DNA of 64,000 nucleotides from UBA2266 sp964406945 (GTDB taxonomy: Bacteria > Planctomycetota > Phycisphaerae > Sedimentisphaerales > Anaerobacaceae): assembly GCA_964406945.1 (NCBI GenBank), contig CAYOTO010000008.1:26870-90869 (forward strand). The letters are read 5' to 3'. A program made the position numbers and the translations under genes. The notes beneath the pieces are model-generated. The model was not told where the DNA came from. It worked only from the letters and a program-made list of their open reading frames with translations, and did no database searches. Positions 24,704 through 34,900 of this stretch are shown here, piece after piece; position 1 is the first letter of the stretch; each line of letters starts with the position of its first letter.

Positions 24704-27211
24704 CTAGTCTTCTTCGTCTTCTTCGTCTTCCAGAGCCATGTACTCGCGCTGTCCCTCCGTCACATAGGCAGGCTCGGACGCTTCGTCGCCCATTTCGTCG
24801 TCGTCGTCATCGTCATAAGCGCCGGCGGCTTCGTTATTCATTTCCTCGAGCAATTGTTCGTATTCCTCGACGGTCATCATGACTTCGCGGGCCTGGCTGC
24901 CTTTGTATTCGCCGAGGATGCCGGAAGCGGCCATGGTCTCGATCATGCGAGAGGCCCGGGCGTAGCCGATACTGAGTCGCCGCTGCAGCAGCGATACGCT
25001 TCCGCGGCGGGTTTCCAGGACGATCCGTACGGCCGCGTCGAACAGCTCATCGCGCTGCGCCTCGGAAACGTCGATCGTGCGCAACTGGGTAAGCTCGGGA
25101 TGGAACTGCGGCTCGGCGATTTCCCTCAGGTGCTTGACGATCTTGCGGATTTCGCCTTCGTCTATCAGCGTTCCCTGGGCGCGGAGCAGGTCGCTTGTGC
25201 CCGGCTTGAGAAAGAGCATGTCGCCTTCGCCCAGCAGGGTTTCGGCGCCGTTCTGGTCCAGGATAATACGGCTGTCCATCCTGGCGGCGACGCGGAAGCC
25301 GATTCTGCACGGCATGTTCGATTTGATCAGGCCCGTAACGACGGTCGCCTGCGGCCGCTGGGTGGCCAGGACGATGTGGATGCCCACCGCGCGGCTCTTC
25401 TGCGCCAGGCGGACGATGTAAGCCTCGATCTCCTTGGCGGCCGTCATCATAAGGTCCGCCAGCTCGTCTATGATTATGACGATGTAAGGCAGTTTTTTGG
25501 GTATCTGGGCTTCTTCTTCGGGCGTGCTCGGCTCGAAGCGCTTCAGTATTTCCTCGGTTCCGAGCTTGTTGAAATCGGCGATGTTCTTGACCTTGGCCTC
25601 GGCCAGGACCGCGTAGCGCTCGTCCATCTTGACGGTGGCCCATTCGAGTATCTTGACCGCCATCTGCGTCTCGGTGACAATCGGGCACATCAAATGCGGA
25701 ATCGTGTTGAAGGCCGTCATTTCGACCATTTTGGGGTCGATGAGAATCATCTTGACCTCGTCGGGCCTTTTGGTAAGCAGCATACTGACGATGATGCTGT
25801 TTATGCACACACTCTTACCCGACCCGGTCGTGCCGGCGATGAGCAGGTGCGGCATCTTCGCAAGGTCCGAGACAAGGGCGTCACCGGACGAGTCCTTGCC
25901 GAGAAACAACGGCAGGTGCATGCGTTCGTGGGCGTCGCCGGCCTGTTCCAGCATGCTTTTGATCCGCACCTTTTCCTTTTCGCTGTTGGGGACCTCCACG
26001 CCGATGGTATGCTTGCCCGGCAGCGGGGCCACCACGCGAACGGCGCCCACGCCCAGGGCCCTTGCCATATCGTTGGAAAGATTGTTGATTCTGCTTACTT
26101 TGACGCCGGCTCCGAGTTCCAGCTCGAACATTGTCACTACCGGTCCCGTTTCGGCCGCGACCACGCGAGCGTTCACGTTGAACTCGCCGAGCAGCCCTTC
26201 GAGAGCGGCGGCTTTGTCCTTGACCACCTTTTCCTGCAGGGCCGTGTAGCTGTACTGTGGAGTTACAAGAATATCCAGCGGGGGCAGAACGTAGTCGTCG
26301 TAGGTGGGCTGCACGACCGGCTTTTTCGGCGCGGCCGGGCCTTTGGCCGCCTTGACGACGGGTCCTTTGGACGCGGGTTTTTCGGGTATTTCTTCTTCTG
26401 GCTCTTCGTACTGTCGCTGTTCGACGTGCTTTTCTATTTCGGAATCGTGATCGGCCGACAGTTGGGCCTCCTGGTGCGCCGCCTTGGCTCTGGCCAGGTC
26501 GCCGCCGAGGATTAAGCCCGATTTCTTCGGCTTTTTGCCGCCGCCGGTGCGCATAAGGGCTTCTTTGAATTCGCTGAGCTGGTTGCCGACCTTAACCAGG
26601 ACGGTAAGAACCGGCCCGGAGTTAACCGCCAGTCGTTTGGCGCCCGCTCGGATCCAGCCGGCCAGGGCGAGCACCACCGTATCGGCCAGAAGCAGAAAGC
26701 CCACAGCCCACATGGCCGCCATAAGAATGAACATGCCGACGGCGCCGAACTGCCTTCGCATGAATGTTCCGATTCCGACGCCTACGATACCGCCGGAGCC
26801 GTCGGGGAAACTGAATATTGCGTCCGGCCAAAGACTATTGTATGTGACCGACATCGCTATCGTAAGCATCGCCAGGCCGGCCAGCCGAAACGGCATCTGA
26901 CCCATCCGGCGTCCGGTTATTCGCCAGAGGATGTAGAAAATAGCCGAACCGAGCAGGACGAATACGCCCGGTCCGAGATAATACAGCAGATAGTACGCAA
27001 AAAACGCCCCGACTTTGCCGCATAAATTCTCGGCCGGTTTGTTGTGCGGGTAAGCATAAGGACTGGGCCAGTCCGCGATGTCGAAACTCAGACAACTGCA
27101 GAACAGAACCAGCAGAACACCCACGAGAAAACACTGAGCACCAATCTTTACACCAGCACCCGCCGCTCCGGATTTCGAAGTCCGTTTCTTCGATCTTTTC
27201 TTTTTCTTCAC
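24704..27211 (-). CDS. ftsK: DNA translocase FtsK/SpoIIIE
   Basis: FtsK pumps chromosomal DNA across the division septum. The 835 residues have a Lys-rich start, four membrane segments in the first ~190 residues and a charged linker (about 230-320). The alpha/beta motor domain has Walker A GTTGSGKSVCIN near 457-468, Walker B IIIDELADLMM and VRLAQKSRAVGIH. A C-terminal gamma winged helix (LLQRRLSIGYARASRMIE) reads the KOPS-type polar sequences. A Asp/Glu-rich tail ends the protein. The start is GTG at 27211 behind AGGCGG. Complete and typical in length. Confidence 0.95.
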   Translation of the reverse strand: MKKKKRSKKRTSKSGAAGAGVKIGAQCFLVGVLLVLFCSCLSFDIADWPSPYAYPHNKPAENLCGKVGAFFAYYLLYYLGPGVFVLLGSAIFYILWRITGRRMGQMPFRLAGLAMLTIAMSVTYNSLWPDAIFSFPDGSGGIVGVGIGTFMRRQFGAVGMFILMAAMWAVGFLLLADTVVLALAGWIRAGAKRLAVNSGPVLTVLVKVGNQLSEFKEALMRTGGGKKPKKSGLILGGDLARAKAAHQEAQLSADHDSEIEKHVEQRQYEEPEEEIPEKPASKGPVVKAAKGPAAPKKPVVQPTYDDYVLPPLDILVTPQYSYTALQEKVVKDKAAALEGLLGEFNVNARVVAAETGPVVTMFELELGAGVKVSRINNLSNDMARALGVGAVRVVAPLPGKHTIGVEVPNSEKEKVRIKSMLEQAGDAHERMHLPLFLGKDSSGDALVSDLAKMPHLLIAGTTGSGKSVCINSIIVSMLLTKRPDEVKMILIDPKMVEMTAFNTIPHLMCPIVTETQMAVKILEWATVKMDERYAVLAEAKVKNIADFNKLGTEEILKRFEPSTPEEEAQIPKKLPYIVIIIDELADLMMTAAKEIEAYIVRLAQKSRAVGIHIVLATQRPQATVVTGLIKSNMPCRIGFRVAARMDSRIILDQNGAETLLGEGDMLFLKPGTSDLLRAQGTLIDEGEIRKIVKHLREIAEPQFHPELTQLRTIDVSEAQRDELFDAAVRIVLETRRGSVSLLQRRLSIGYARASRMIETMAASGILGEYKGSQAREVMMTVEEYEQLLEEMNNEAAGAYDDDDDDEMGDEASEPAYVTEGQREYMALEDEEDEED

Positions 27212-27419
27212 GCCGCCTAACCTTGTGTTTCAAGTCCCATAATACACCAATTCCAAGTACAGACCGGACGCCGCCCGGCCACAGTAAGCTATATCGGCAT
27301 AGCGCCGGACTTTTCTGCACAATTGCCGCACAACACAAAAAACCCGCCTCTTATAGAACCAACAAGGAGCCTGGTCTCGGTGCACCAGTCTCAGGTTTGC
27401 GCGTTACTGTTGGAGGCTA

Positions 27420-29444
27420 GTGAAGCCGCCGCCCTTTCGTGTCGATACTTGCGTAGTTGATATGAAACAATTCCTTTGGAGTGGATCAGGTATGTTAAAT
27501 GCCGTCAAAAGCGCACCTCGTATTCAAGAACAGCGCACCAGCGCGCTTTCAACTTTGACGCTTGCCGACATAACAAAAGAATTGATCGAAATTCTTGAAG
27601 AGCGCGGCGAGCTGAAGAAGTCCGAAGTTCTGGAACTCTGGAATTTAGACGAGAGCGCCTATCCTGAATTACAGAATATGGTACTCGCAAAACCAAATGT
27701 CGAAAAGGGACCCAAAAAGACGGGGGGGTTCAAGTTTAGAAATACACTTAGAAAGCCACCCACTAATACCCAAAGCGAGCGTATACTATTGGACAAAGGC
27801 TGGCAACAGGCGGCCGCCAAAAGACTTCAGGAGTTGCTCTCATATTCCCAGTTGGAAGACTTGCTCGGGAATCTGAGAAACTCTTTGCGACAAGTCCGCA
27901 GAGCGGAAACTGGAGAAGACAGGCGAGGCACTGCCGCAGAATTTGCAAATGCTCTGATTGTGAATCACGGCACGGATCTTCTGTCAGTACCTGAAATAAG
28001 AAAAGCAGTTGCTCAAACTTGTAACCTTAAGGCTCCTGGCAGATGGCACCCAGGAAAGCAAGCGGCTATCGACTTTGTCAAGCAGTCTGGGTTCCCGGCA
28101 GAGCTGGAGGGGATACCGACATTGGAGCGTCCGCCCGATTACGAGTATCTTGAGGGCAGGCCCGTACTTGGGAGCTTGAAACCATTTCAGGAGGAGGTAA
28201 AACGAGAACTCCGACAAACCATGTGCATTCCCGCCGGGAAAGCGTTGCTCACGCTTCCGACAGGGGCCGGCAAGACTCGCGTGGCAGTTGAAGCTATACG
28301 CGATTGGTTGACAGACCAGGACAGAGGCTTCTCTCTCGCACAGTCGAACACGGCTGTACTTTGGCTGGCTCATACCGAAGAACTGTGTGAACAAGCCTAC
28401 ACTTGTTTCAAAGAGATATGGGATACTTCGGAACATGTCTGTCCACTCATGTTGATTCGCTTCTGGGGCTCATATACCAGCAATCTTACCTCACACCAAA
28501 ACGTGCTAACAGACGTCACTAACAAGCCCAGCGTACTCATCTCCACACCACAGCGAATTGTCAATTTGTTGAGCCAACAATCCAATTTTTCAAATACACT
28601 CGGAGAGTCGCTTGGTGTTTTGGTTATTGACGAAGCCCATAGAGCCGGAGCACCGTCCTACAAGCATATAATTCAATCATTCTCCGGTACACCATATCCC
28701 CCTGTAACGATAGGTTTGACAGCAACACCATTTCGAATGGAGTATCTGGAGGATGCACCTGATGACGGCACAAAGATGCTCCAATCCATCTTTGAGAACT
28801 TGATTGAGCCACGAATAACGCTTGGCCACAATGCCAGACGCAGGCTGCAAGATCGCGGCATCCTGGCCAAACCCATCTTCAGGACTATACGAACTCCAGC
28901 AGTGGTGAACATGGCCCGCGTACTCGGTCCTCAATCCTATAGTGAAGATGACGCAGAAAAGATTGACCGCATTCTGGCAAATAGAGTTGACAAATCATCC
29001 CGGCGCCTTGAAGTTCTGCGAAACGTCCGGACGCTTGCGGAGGATCCGGAAAGCCTGATTTTATATTTCGGCCCAAGCGTTCAGGACGCTGTGTGCATGA
29101 CTTACCTGCTTCGCCGATACGATATACCCGCAGCCGCCGTCCATGCCGATACTAAGAATGCCACGCGAAGAAGGTTAATTCGAGACTTCAAGGCTAAGCG
29201 GATCAAAGTACTGTGTAACTGCCAAGTGCTGACCACCGGTTTTGACGCCCCAGACGTCACTCATATTGTCATCGCCAGGCCTACAATTAGTCGTGTCCTC
29301 TACGAACAAATGGTTGGCCGAGGACTCCGAGGGCCGGTGTTTGGCGGCACTCCCGAATGCGTCATTGTAGACTGCGAAGACGATTTGCGCGGACGGCGGC
29401 CGAAATTGGGCTATGAAGAATTTCGCGAGATTTGGAAGAACTAG
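27420..29444 (+). CDS. SF2 DEAD/DEAH-type helicase of an accessory island
   Basis: A 674-residue superfamily 2 helicase. Residues about 1-250 form an unrecognised N-terminal region (LADITKELIEILEERGELKKSE has a winged-helix look). The helicase core has Walker A LPTGAGKTR near 280, motif Ia LWLAHTEEL, motif II VIDEAHRAG near 402, motif III GLTATPFR, motif V TTGFDAPDV and motif VI QMVGRGLRGP. This resembles the type I/III restriction or RecQ-distant helicases seen in defence loci, but no nuclease domain is visible. The GTG at 27420 follows GGAGG closely; ATGs at 27462 and 27492 are alternatives. Base composition is clearly less GC-rich than the flanking ftsK, suggesting acquisition. Confidence 0.85.
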   Translation: MKPPPFRVDTCVVDMKQFLWSGSGMLNAVKSAPRIQEQRTSALSTLTLADITKELIEILEERGELKKSEVLELWNLDESAYPELQNMVLAKPNVEKGPKKTGGFKFRNTLRKPPTNTQSERILLDKGWQQAAAKRLQELLSYSQLEDLLGNLRNSLRQVRRAETGEDRRGTAAEFANALIVNHGTDLLSVPEIRKAVAQTCNLKAPGRWHPGKQAAIDFVKQSGFPAELEGIPTLERPPDYEYLEGRPVLGSLKPFQEEVKRELRQTMCIPAGKALLTLPTGAGKTRVAVEAIRDWLTDQDRGFSLAQSNTAVLWLAHTEELCEQAYTCFKEIWDTSEHVCPLMLIRFWGSYTSNLTSHQNVLTDVTNKPSVLISTPQRIVNLLSQQSNFSNTLGESLGVLVIDEAHRAGAPSYKHIIQSFSGTPYPPVTIGLTATPFRMEYLEDAPDDGTKMLQSIFENLIEPRITLGHNARRRLQDRGILAKPIFRTIRTPAVVNMARVLGPQSYSEDDAEKIDRILANRVDKSSRRLEVLRNVRTLAEDPESLILYFGPSVQDAVCMTYLLRRYDIPAAAVHADTKNATRRRLIRDFKAKRIKVLCNCQVLTTGFDAPDVTHIVIARPTISRVLYEQMVGRGLRGPVFGGTPECVIVDCEDDLRGRRPKLGYEEFREIWKN

Positions 29445-29510
29445 AAGAGTAGAGATGGCTCACTATAAACTGCATGGTAAATCTGTGTGCGTATAGGATA
29501 AGTTCACACT

Positions 29511-29948
29511 ATGAATACAATAGCGGGCGTAGTTTCCGTATTAATGCTGCTTCTGACGACAGCCACGGTCGTCATCACAATTCGTCAGTTTAGAAAACAA
29601 CTGCAACTGAACTTTTTCTCGGACTATACGAAGCGTTATCAGCAGATTATTCTAGGATTTCCCGAAGGAATCAACGATAAGAACTTCAGAATATCGGAAC
29701 AGCCAGCGGATCAAAGAGCACATACGCTTCGTCACATGCGAGCCTATTTTGATCTATGCAGCGAAGAATACTACTTGAAGATACAAGGACATATTGACAA
29801 AGATATGTGGAAGGAATGGGAATCCGGTATCAGATTTGCACTTTCCAAGCCTGCATTTCAAGAGGCCTGGCATACGTTGCATCAGGATACTACATACTAT
29901 AAAGAATTTGCAGGTTTTGTCGCAGCAGCAATACAACAACGAACATAG
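29511..29948 (+). CDS. small one-TM protein next to the SF2 helicase
   Basis: A 145-residue protein with one N-terminal membrane segment (residues 3-23, TIAGVVSVLMLLLTTATVVITI) and a cytoplasmic helical domain rich in Tyr, Phe and His (FFSDYTKRYQQIILGF, MRAYFDLCSEEYYLKIQGHI). Similar one-TM proteins are common in phage-defence and membrane-associated small-gene contexts, but I cannot name a family. It begins 66 bases after the helicase and shares its lower GC content, so it probably belongs to the same acquired unit. Confidence 0.7.
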   Translation: MNTIAGVVSVLMLLLTTATVVITIRQFRKQLQLNFFSDYTKRYQQIILGFPEGINDKNFRISEQPADQRAHTLRHMRAYFDLCSEEYYLKIQGHIDKDMWKEWESGIRFALSKPAFQEAWHTLHQDTTYYKEFAGFVAAAIQQRT

Positions 29949-30085
29949 ACAATTCACTCGTTATTGTATAACCGGTCCGACTTGCCTTACTCCTCTAAAT
30001 CACACACATCACTCTAGGACGGCACGCCGTAGTGTTACAGCCTTGGCCCACTTGAGGGGCCGGCCGAAGAACTTCGACACACAAC

Positions 30086-30418
30086 TCATACTGACTCTGC
30101 TCCACGAATCGCCCTCCTGAGGAACTTGATTTGCTTGTTCACTTCCGACAGCAGCTTGCGGTATTGCGCGCGGAGTTTTTTCGCACGGTCATATTCGGCG
30201 ATCTCTTCTTTTGACAGCTTGCCCAGATAGTGAAACCTGCCTTTGCCTTCTTCGCGGACCTGCAGATAGTAGTAATCATGGCCTTTAATTTTCTTTTTGA
30301 CGAGACTGCCCCTGCGCAGCTTTTCGAGTTCGCGCTCGTAGCTGTCTTTCATGGCCAGCGAATTAGCCAATTCCTCCTCAAGCAGGCTTCTGATTACCTT
30401 CATAACGGCGTCGCCCAA
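30086..30418 (-). CDS. small basic coiled-coil protein (DUF6788-like)
   Basis: A 110-residue charged protein: a helix rich in Glu/Lys (VIRSLLEEELANSLAMKDSY), a short strand pair KGHDYYYLQVREEGKGRFHYLG, and a second long helix (AEYDRAKKLRAQYRKLLSE). This matches my memory of small proteins annotated DUF6788, which are often of mobile-element origin and of unknown function. The start at 30418 is ten bases from a long inverted repeat, which could be its operator. It could equally start at an internal ATG (M6). No partner gene of toxin type is obvious. Confidence 0.6.
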   Translation of the reverse strand: MGDAVMKVIRSLLEEELANSLAMKDSYERELEKLRRGSLVKKKIKGHDYYYLQVREEGKGRFHYLGKLSKEEIAEYDRAKKLRAQYRKLLSEVNKQIKFLRRAIRGAESV

Positions 30419-30427
30419 TCTTAAACA

Positions 30428-30473
30428 GAGTTACCATACACACTACCTATAAGTATACCTTGTATGGTAACTC
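30428..30473. repeat. 13-bp perfect inverted repeat with 20-bp spacer
   Basis: Left arm GAGTTACCATACA (30428-30440) and right arm TGTATGGTAACTC (30461-30473) are exact reverse complements, separated by 20 bases that themselves contain TATAAGTATA. It lies immediately upstream of the small coiled-coil gene, where a promoter and operator would be. No terminator-like T run follows. Confidence 0.8.
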
Positions 30474-30705
30474 GGCGATCCTGGCGGCGTTGGGTTCCGG
30501 TCTCAGGGTTTTGCGGGTGTTTGTTTGGGCGGCGGAGGTTGGCGGCGATGGCGAAGAGGGTAAGCCAGAGGACGGGGATCATCGGTACGACCAGGCCGGT
30601 GGGGGTTCTCAGGAAGGGCTTGCGTACAATGTGCTTGTGGTGGTAGTATGGCAGCCGGGCAACAGTTAAATGCAGAAACGCTTTCACATTAGAAAGGGGG
30701 CGGCA

Positions 30706-31605
30706 ATGGGCAAGAGCAGCACTCGAAAGTTCAGTTGGCGGGCGTTTGCATCGGTTCTCACGGGTCTGTCGTTTATCGGCATGACGTTTACGGGCGTGAT
30801 TCTCTTCGTGGTGCCGCCGGGGCGGATCGCCAACTGGACCGGCTGGACCCTGCTGGGCCTGACAAAGGACCAGTGGATAGGCCTTCACGACTGGTTCAGC
30901 ATTGTATTCATCATCGGGGCCGTCGTGCACATCTATCTTAACTGGAAACCGCTTCTCGGTTACTTCAAGAGCAACATCAGCAAATCTTTCGCTTTCCGCA
31001 CCGAGTGGGTTCTGGCGGTAACTGTATGTGCGATTGCGTTTTTCGGAACGCTGGCAGGAGTGAAACCTTTTTCATCGCTGCTGGCCTGGAACGAAACGAT
31101 CAAATATTCATGGGATACCCCCGAACGACGTGCGCCGATCCCGCATTCGGAATTGCTTACACTGGCCGAACTGGCCGACGAGATCGAGGATATCGACCTC
31201 GACACCATGCTCGCGAATCTGGAATCGCGCGGCGTCTCGGGTGCAACCGGCGAATCCGTGGTCGGCGAGCTTGCCGAGGCCAACAATATGACGCCGCGGC
31301 AGTTGTACGATATCGCTCTGGGTCAGGCCGGGCCGGGGCGCCGACGCGGCGGCAATGGAGCCGGCCGAGGCGCCGGCGGCCGGGACAGCGGTGGCAGCGG
31401 AGCAGGAGGCAGCGGCGGCGGCTTCGGAAGAATCACACTGAGCCGGTACTGTGCCGATTCCCAACTGGATGTCTCGTCGGCTCTCGAGAAACTCAAAAAC
31501 GCCGGATTCGAAGCCGAACCGGACATGACAATGCGCGAAATCGCCGACACCGCCGGCGTGCACCCGTCCCAAATAAGAACAATCCTGGAATCACCCACCC
31601 CCTGA
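30706..31605 (+). CDS. DUF4405-type membrane protein with duplicated C-terminal helical domain
   Basis: A 299-residue protein. The N-terminal 130 residues hold about four membrane segments with conserved-looking His (WIGLHDWFSIVFIIGAVVHIYLNW, read in parts), as in DUF4405 proteins related to b-type cytochrome/ferric-reductase-like membrane domains. After it come two copies of a helical unit: LTLAELADEIEDIDLDTML...MTPRQLYDIAL and ITLSRYCADSQLDVSSAL...VHPSQIRTIL, joined by a Gly/Arg-rich linker (about 205-245). The ATG at 30706 follows AAAGGGGG; the ATG at 30670 has no site. The role may be in membrane electron transfer coupled to metal sensing, which is inference. Confidence 0.8.
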   Translation: MGKSSTRKFSWRAFASVLTGLSFIGMTFTGVILFVVPPGRIANWTGWTLLGLTKDQWIGLHDWFSIVFIIGAVVHIYLNWKPLLGYFKSNISKSFAFRTEWVLAVTVCAIAFFGTLAGVKPFSSLLAWNETIKYSWDTPERRAPIPHSELLTLAELADEIEDIDLDTMLANLESRGVSGATGESVVGELAEANNMTPRQLYDIALGQAGPGRRRGGNGAGRGAGGRDSGGSGAGGSGGGFGRITLSRYCADSQLDVSSALEKLKNAGFEAEPDMTMREIADTAGVHPSQIRTILESPTP

Positions 31606-31670
31606 AAACGCCAACACAACCACGCCGGCCCTTCTTCGCTGCGCAGCCGATATCGATTAAACTGACGGGT

Positions 31671-31943
31671 TCAGTGTCCGCTGCCTGTGGAACTGTGCGT
31701 AACCCGGACTTCGGACTCGCGAATGCTGACCAGTGAGAACACCGCCTCGGCGCCTGCAGTCTGACCGGGCTGATGAACTGTTGTTCGGCCGATCATCACG
31801 GTATCGACGCCCGTAATCAGCGGACTCTCGTGAATGTGTCCGTGCAGCGTAAGCAACGGCTGATAGGTCTCTATCCAACACCGGATGTCGCCCGCCACTT
31901 CACCGACATTGCTGCTCACAAGTTCCTTTTTTCCATCAGCGAA
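31671..31943 (-). pseudogene. C-terminal remnant of a metallophosphoesterase
   Basis: About 90 codons in one frame without a start codon encode VGEVAGDIRCWIETYQPLL, then TLHGHIHESPLITG and VMIGRTTVHQPGQ. This is the C-terminal end of calcineurin-type metallophosphoesterases: the GHxH motif that supplies the last metal ligands, and the following IGxT...NPGQ block. The N-terminal metal-binding two-thirds (DxH, GDxxD, GNHE) are absent, since the frame runs straight into the 3' end of the activase gene on the same strand. It overlaps that gene's stop. It is best read as a deletion remnant. Confidence 0.55.
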
Positions 31944-34900
31944 CACCGGCTGTGATGGGTTTTTGCGACTGGCGAACCTGTTCGACGAAGGCCTCGAGTC
32001 TTGTCGGCAGTGTCGCATCGTCCTGGCCGTCGAAGCTCAGACTCAGTATCGGCATATCGCCGCAGTCGGCGCTGATCTTGCGTGTCATACTGGAGACCAC
32101 CGTCGAGGGCATGCACGTAAACGGCATGGCGTTGACCACGCCGCCGAAGCCCTGGTGGTGGTACTCGATTGTCTTGCCGATCGTGAGAATCGCCTCGCCC
32201 TCAAAGGAATCGTCGACGTATTTTCTGCCGAGATCCAGGCACTCCTGCAGCGGAGGCTCGGCCAGCGGTCCGAAGCTCTTTTCCAGCGGAGCCGCCAGCT
32301 TCTTCTCGATTCGTCGCTGGACCATATCCTGAACGATGTTGCCGACCCAGTACTTCCACTGGCCGCGGCGCCTGGCCATTTGGGCCCGCGTGTAATTCGT
32401 GTAGTAAACCCACTCGGCCAGCGAGGCCACCTCGCATACGGCTCCAAGCTCTTCGAACCTGGCCACGAGATTTTTGTTGGAAAATTCGTGACTTCTAACG
32501 TAGATTTCGCCCACTATGCCGATCTTAGGTTTTTTAACGCCGCTGAGCAGTTCTATCGCCTCGAACTCGGCGGCTATACTTTCCATCATCTGAACCGCCT
32601 CGGGTATGGTGAAGCGTTTCTCGACTCCTTCGAGCCATCTGGCCAGCGACCTGTCGTACACCTGTTGGGCAACCGCACTGTCGACCGCCATCGGGCGAAC
32701 TCTGAGGATCAGTTTGCGAAGCAGGTCGATTGCTATCACCGACAGCCAGGCGTGTTTCTTAAATGTCCCCGCCGTGCAGTTGCCGACGCTCTTGCCCAAC
32801 TGATGATAAAAAGTGCTGTCCTGACTCGGTGCGATGATGGGCACATCCTCGAGGTCGTTGTACTTCATAATGAGTTTCTGCAGGCAGTTATACATGCCGA
32901 AGCGGCACGGGCCCTGTGCGGCGGGCATGAAGAACGCCACTTTCTCGCCTGCGTCGTCGGTCTGGTCTATTACGCTCAGCATTTCGCCGGTTGTAATCGC
33001 ACACGGCAGGCATTCCTTGCCGGTGGTAAACTGTCTTCCGCGGATCAGTGCGGCTTCGTCGGCAACAGGCATTACCTGGGCGGGCTGTCCGAAGCTTCTG
33101 AAGCAGGCCGCCAGACCGTAAGAATTGTCGCCCATGTAAGGCACATACAATGTCCGGTCCTTCTCTATCGGTGACGTGCGTTGATCGCGCGGCTCCGGCG
33201 GCGCATCGGCCTCGGCGCTGCCCCGCCTGTAGTTTTTAAGGCTCTCGAAGAACGCCTCGAGTCGGGTAATCACACCGGCGTCGGCCGAGTGCTCGTCCAG
33301 CTCCAACTGCAGGCACGGCTTGCTGCCCATTATATCCTTGAAGAATGTCTGCAAGAACGAATCGGGGCCGCAACTGAAGTTCGAAAGATAAATTGCAAAG
33401 AGTCTCGGGTCGCGCCGAATCAGCTCCCCGGCCCGCAGAATCTTCTGGCCGTATTTCCAGTATACATTCGAATGCAGTTGCGGATCGGTCAGCACCGGCT
33501 CGCTCAGATCGAGCATGTCCATCGGGATTATCTGCACGCCCAGATCGGCCAGTTTCCTCGGCAATTCGAGATTTACACCGTTGTCGCAGCCGTTATACGG
33601 TCGCGAAACGAGTATGAACAGCTTATCCTCCGGCCGCAGACCGTCCAGAATCTCCCGGCCCTTGGCAAGCATTGCGCGTTCGAATCTCTGCTGCGCCGCT
33701 TCGGCTTGACGCAGCGCCGCACGCGCCTCGCGGGGCGGGACTCCGAGTTTGGCGCTCAGATCAACGAAAGTTTTGGCCACTACTTTTTCGCTTTCTCCCA
33801 GCCGAATCGGGGCGGTGATGATCTTAGTGCGCGTCTTGGCCAGCTTCTCGGCGAAGGATATGTCGGCCTGGTACGGGATCGACTGGATATAGGGACATAA
33901 CTGATTGTGTTCGTTGCCCTCGTACTCCAGCGCCGCCGAAACCACGCTGGGCAGGAAAATATAATCCACGCCCTGCTTAATAAGCCGTGCGATATGGCCG
34001 TAGCCGACCTTCACGGGGAAACACGGCTGAGCGGTAACCGATTCAACGCCCTCGGCTATGAGTTTTTTGTCTGTGCGCCCGCTTAGCACAACTTCGAAAC
34101 CGAGTTCCTTGAGGAAACGTCCGAACAGCGGCAGGTACTGCCAGTAGAGCAGCATCATCGGGATGCCGACCTTTTTGTCGCGCGTCACAGTTGGGACGTC
34201 GTCGCCGCTCAGACCGGCGCACTTCTTGAGCAGGTCGCTGCGGAAACGGAAAGCGTCGAAGCCTCTGGCCTTTTTGTCGGTCTTCTTGAGATTGTACCGG
34301 TCGCAGCGGCAGCCGTAGTACAGAGGATCCGAGTCGGGCAACTGCACCTTTTTTATCTCGCAGTTGTTAGCACAATGCTCGCACGTGAACGACTCGACCG
34401 TATATTCGATCGACACCAGATTTTCGAAGCCCTTGAACGAGCTTTGTTGTGTCCGGCCTTCTTCCTCGGCCAGGCGTTTCATGTGCTCGGCGGCAATGGC
34501 CGCGGCCCCGAGCGCCCCGGTCACCTCGTGGTGATCCGGAACCTGAATCGGCTTGCCCACGACTTTTTCGAAGGCCGCCCAGACAGCGTGATTGAATGCC
34601 GTGCCGCCCTGGAAACAAATCCTGTCGCCGATCTTGCGACGGCCCACGACGCGGTTGAGGTAATTCGCTACGATGGAGTAGGCCAGGCCCGCGACCATAT
34701 CCTCGGTCTCGGCCCCCTGCTGCTGATAGCTCAGAAGGTCGGACTCCATAAACACCGTGCATCGTTCGCCGAGCTTCAGCGGGGCTTTGCTGGCGTAGGC
34801 CTTTTCGGCGAATTCGCCCTTGATGCTTATTCCCAGCCGCTCGGCCTGCTCCTCGAGAAACGAGCCGGTTCCGGCCGCACAGGCGTGATTCATCTCGAAA

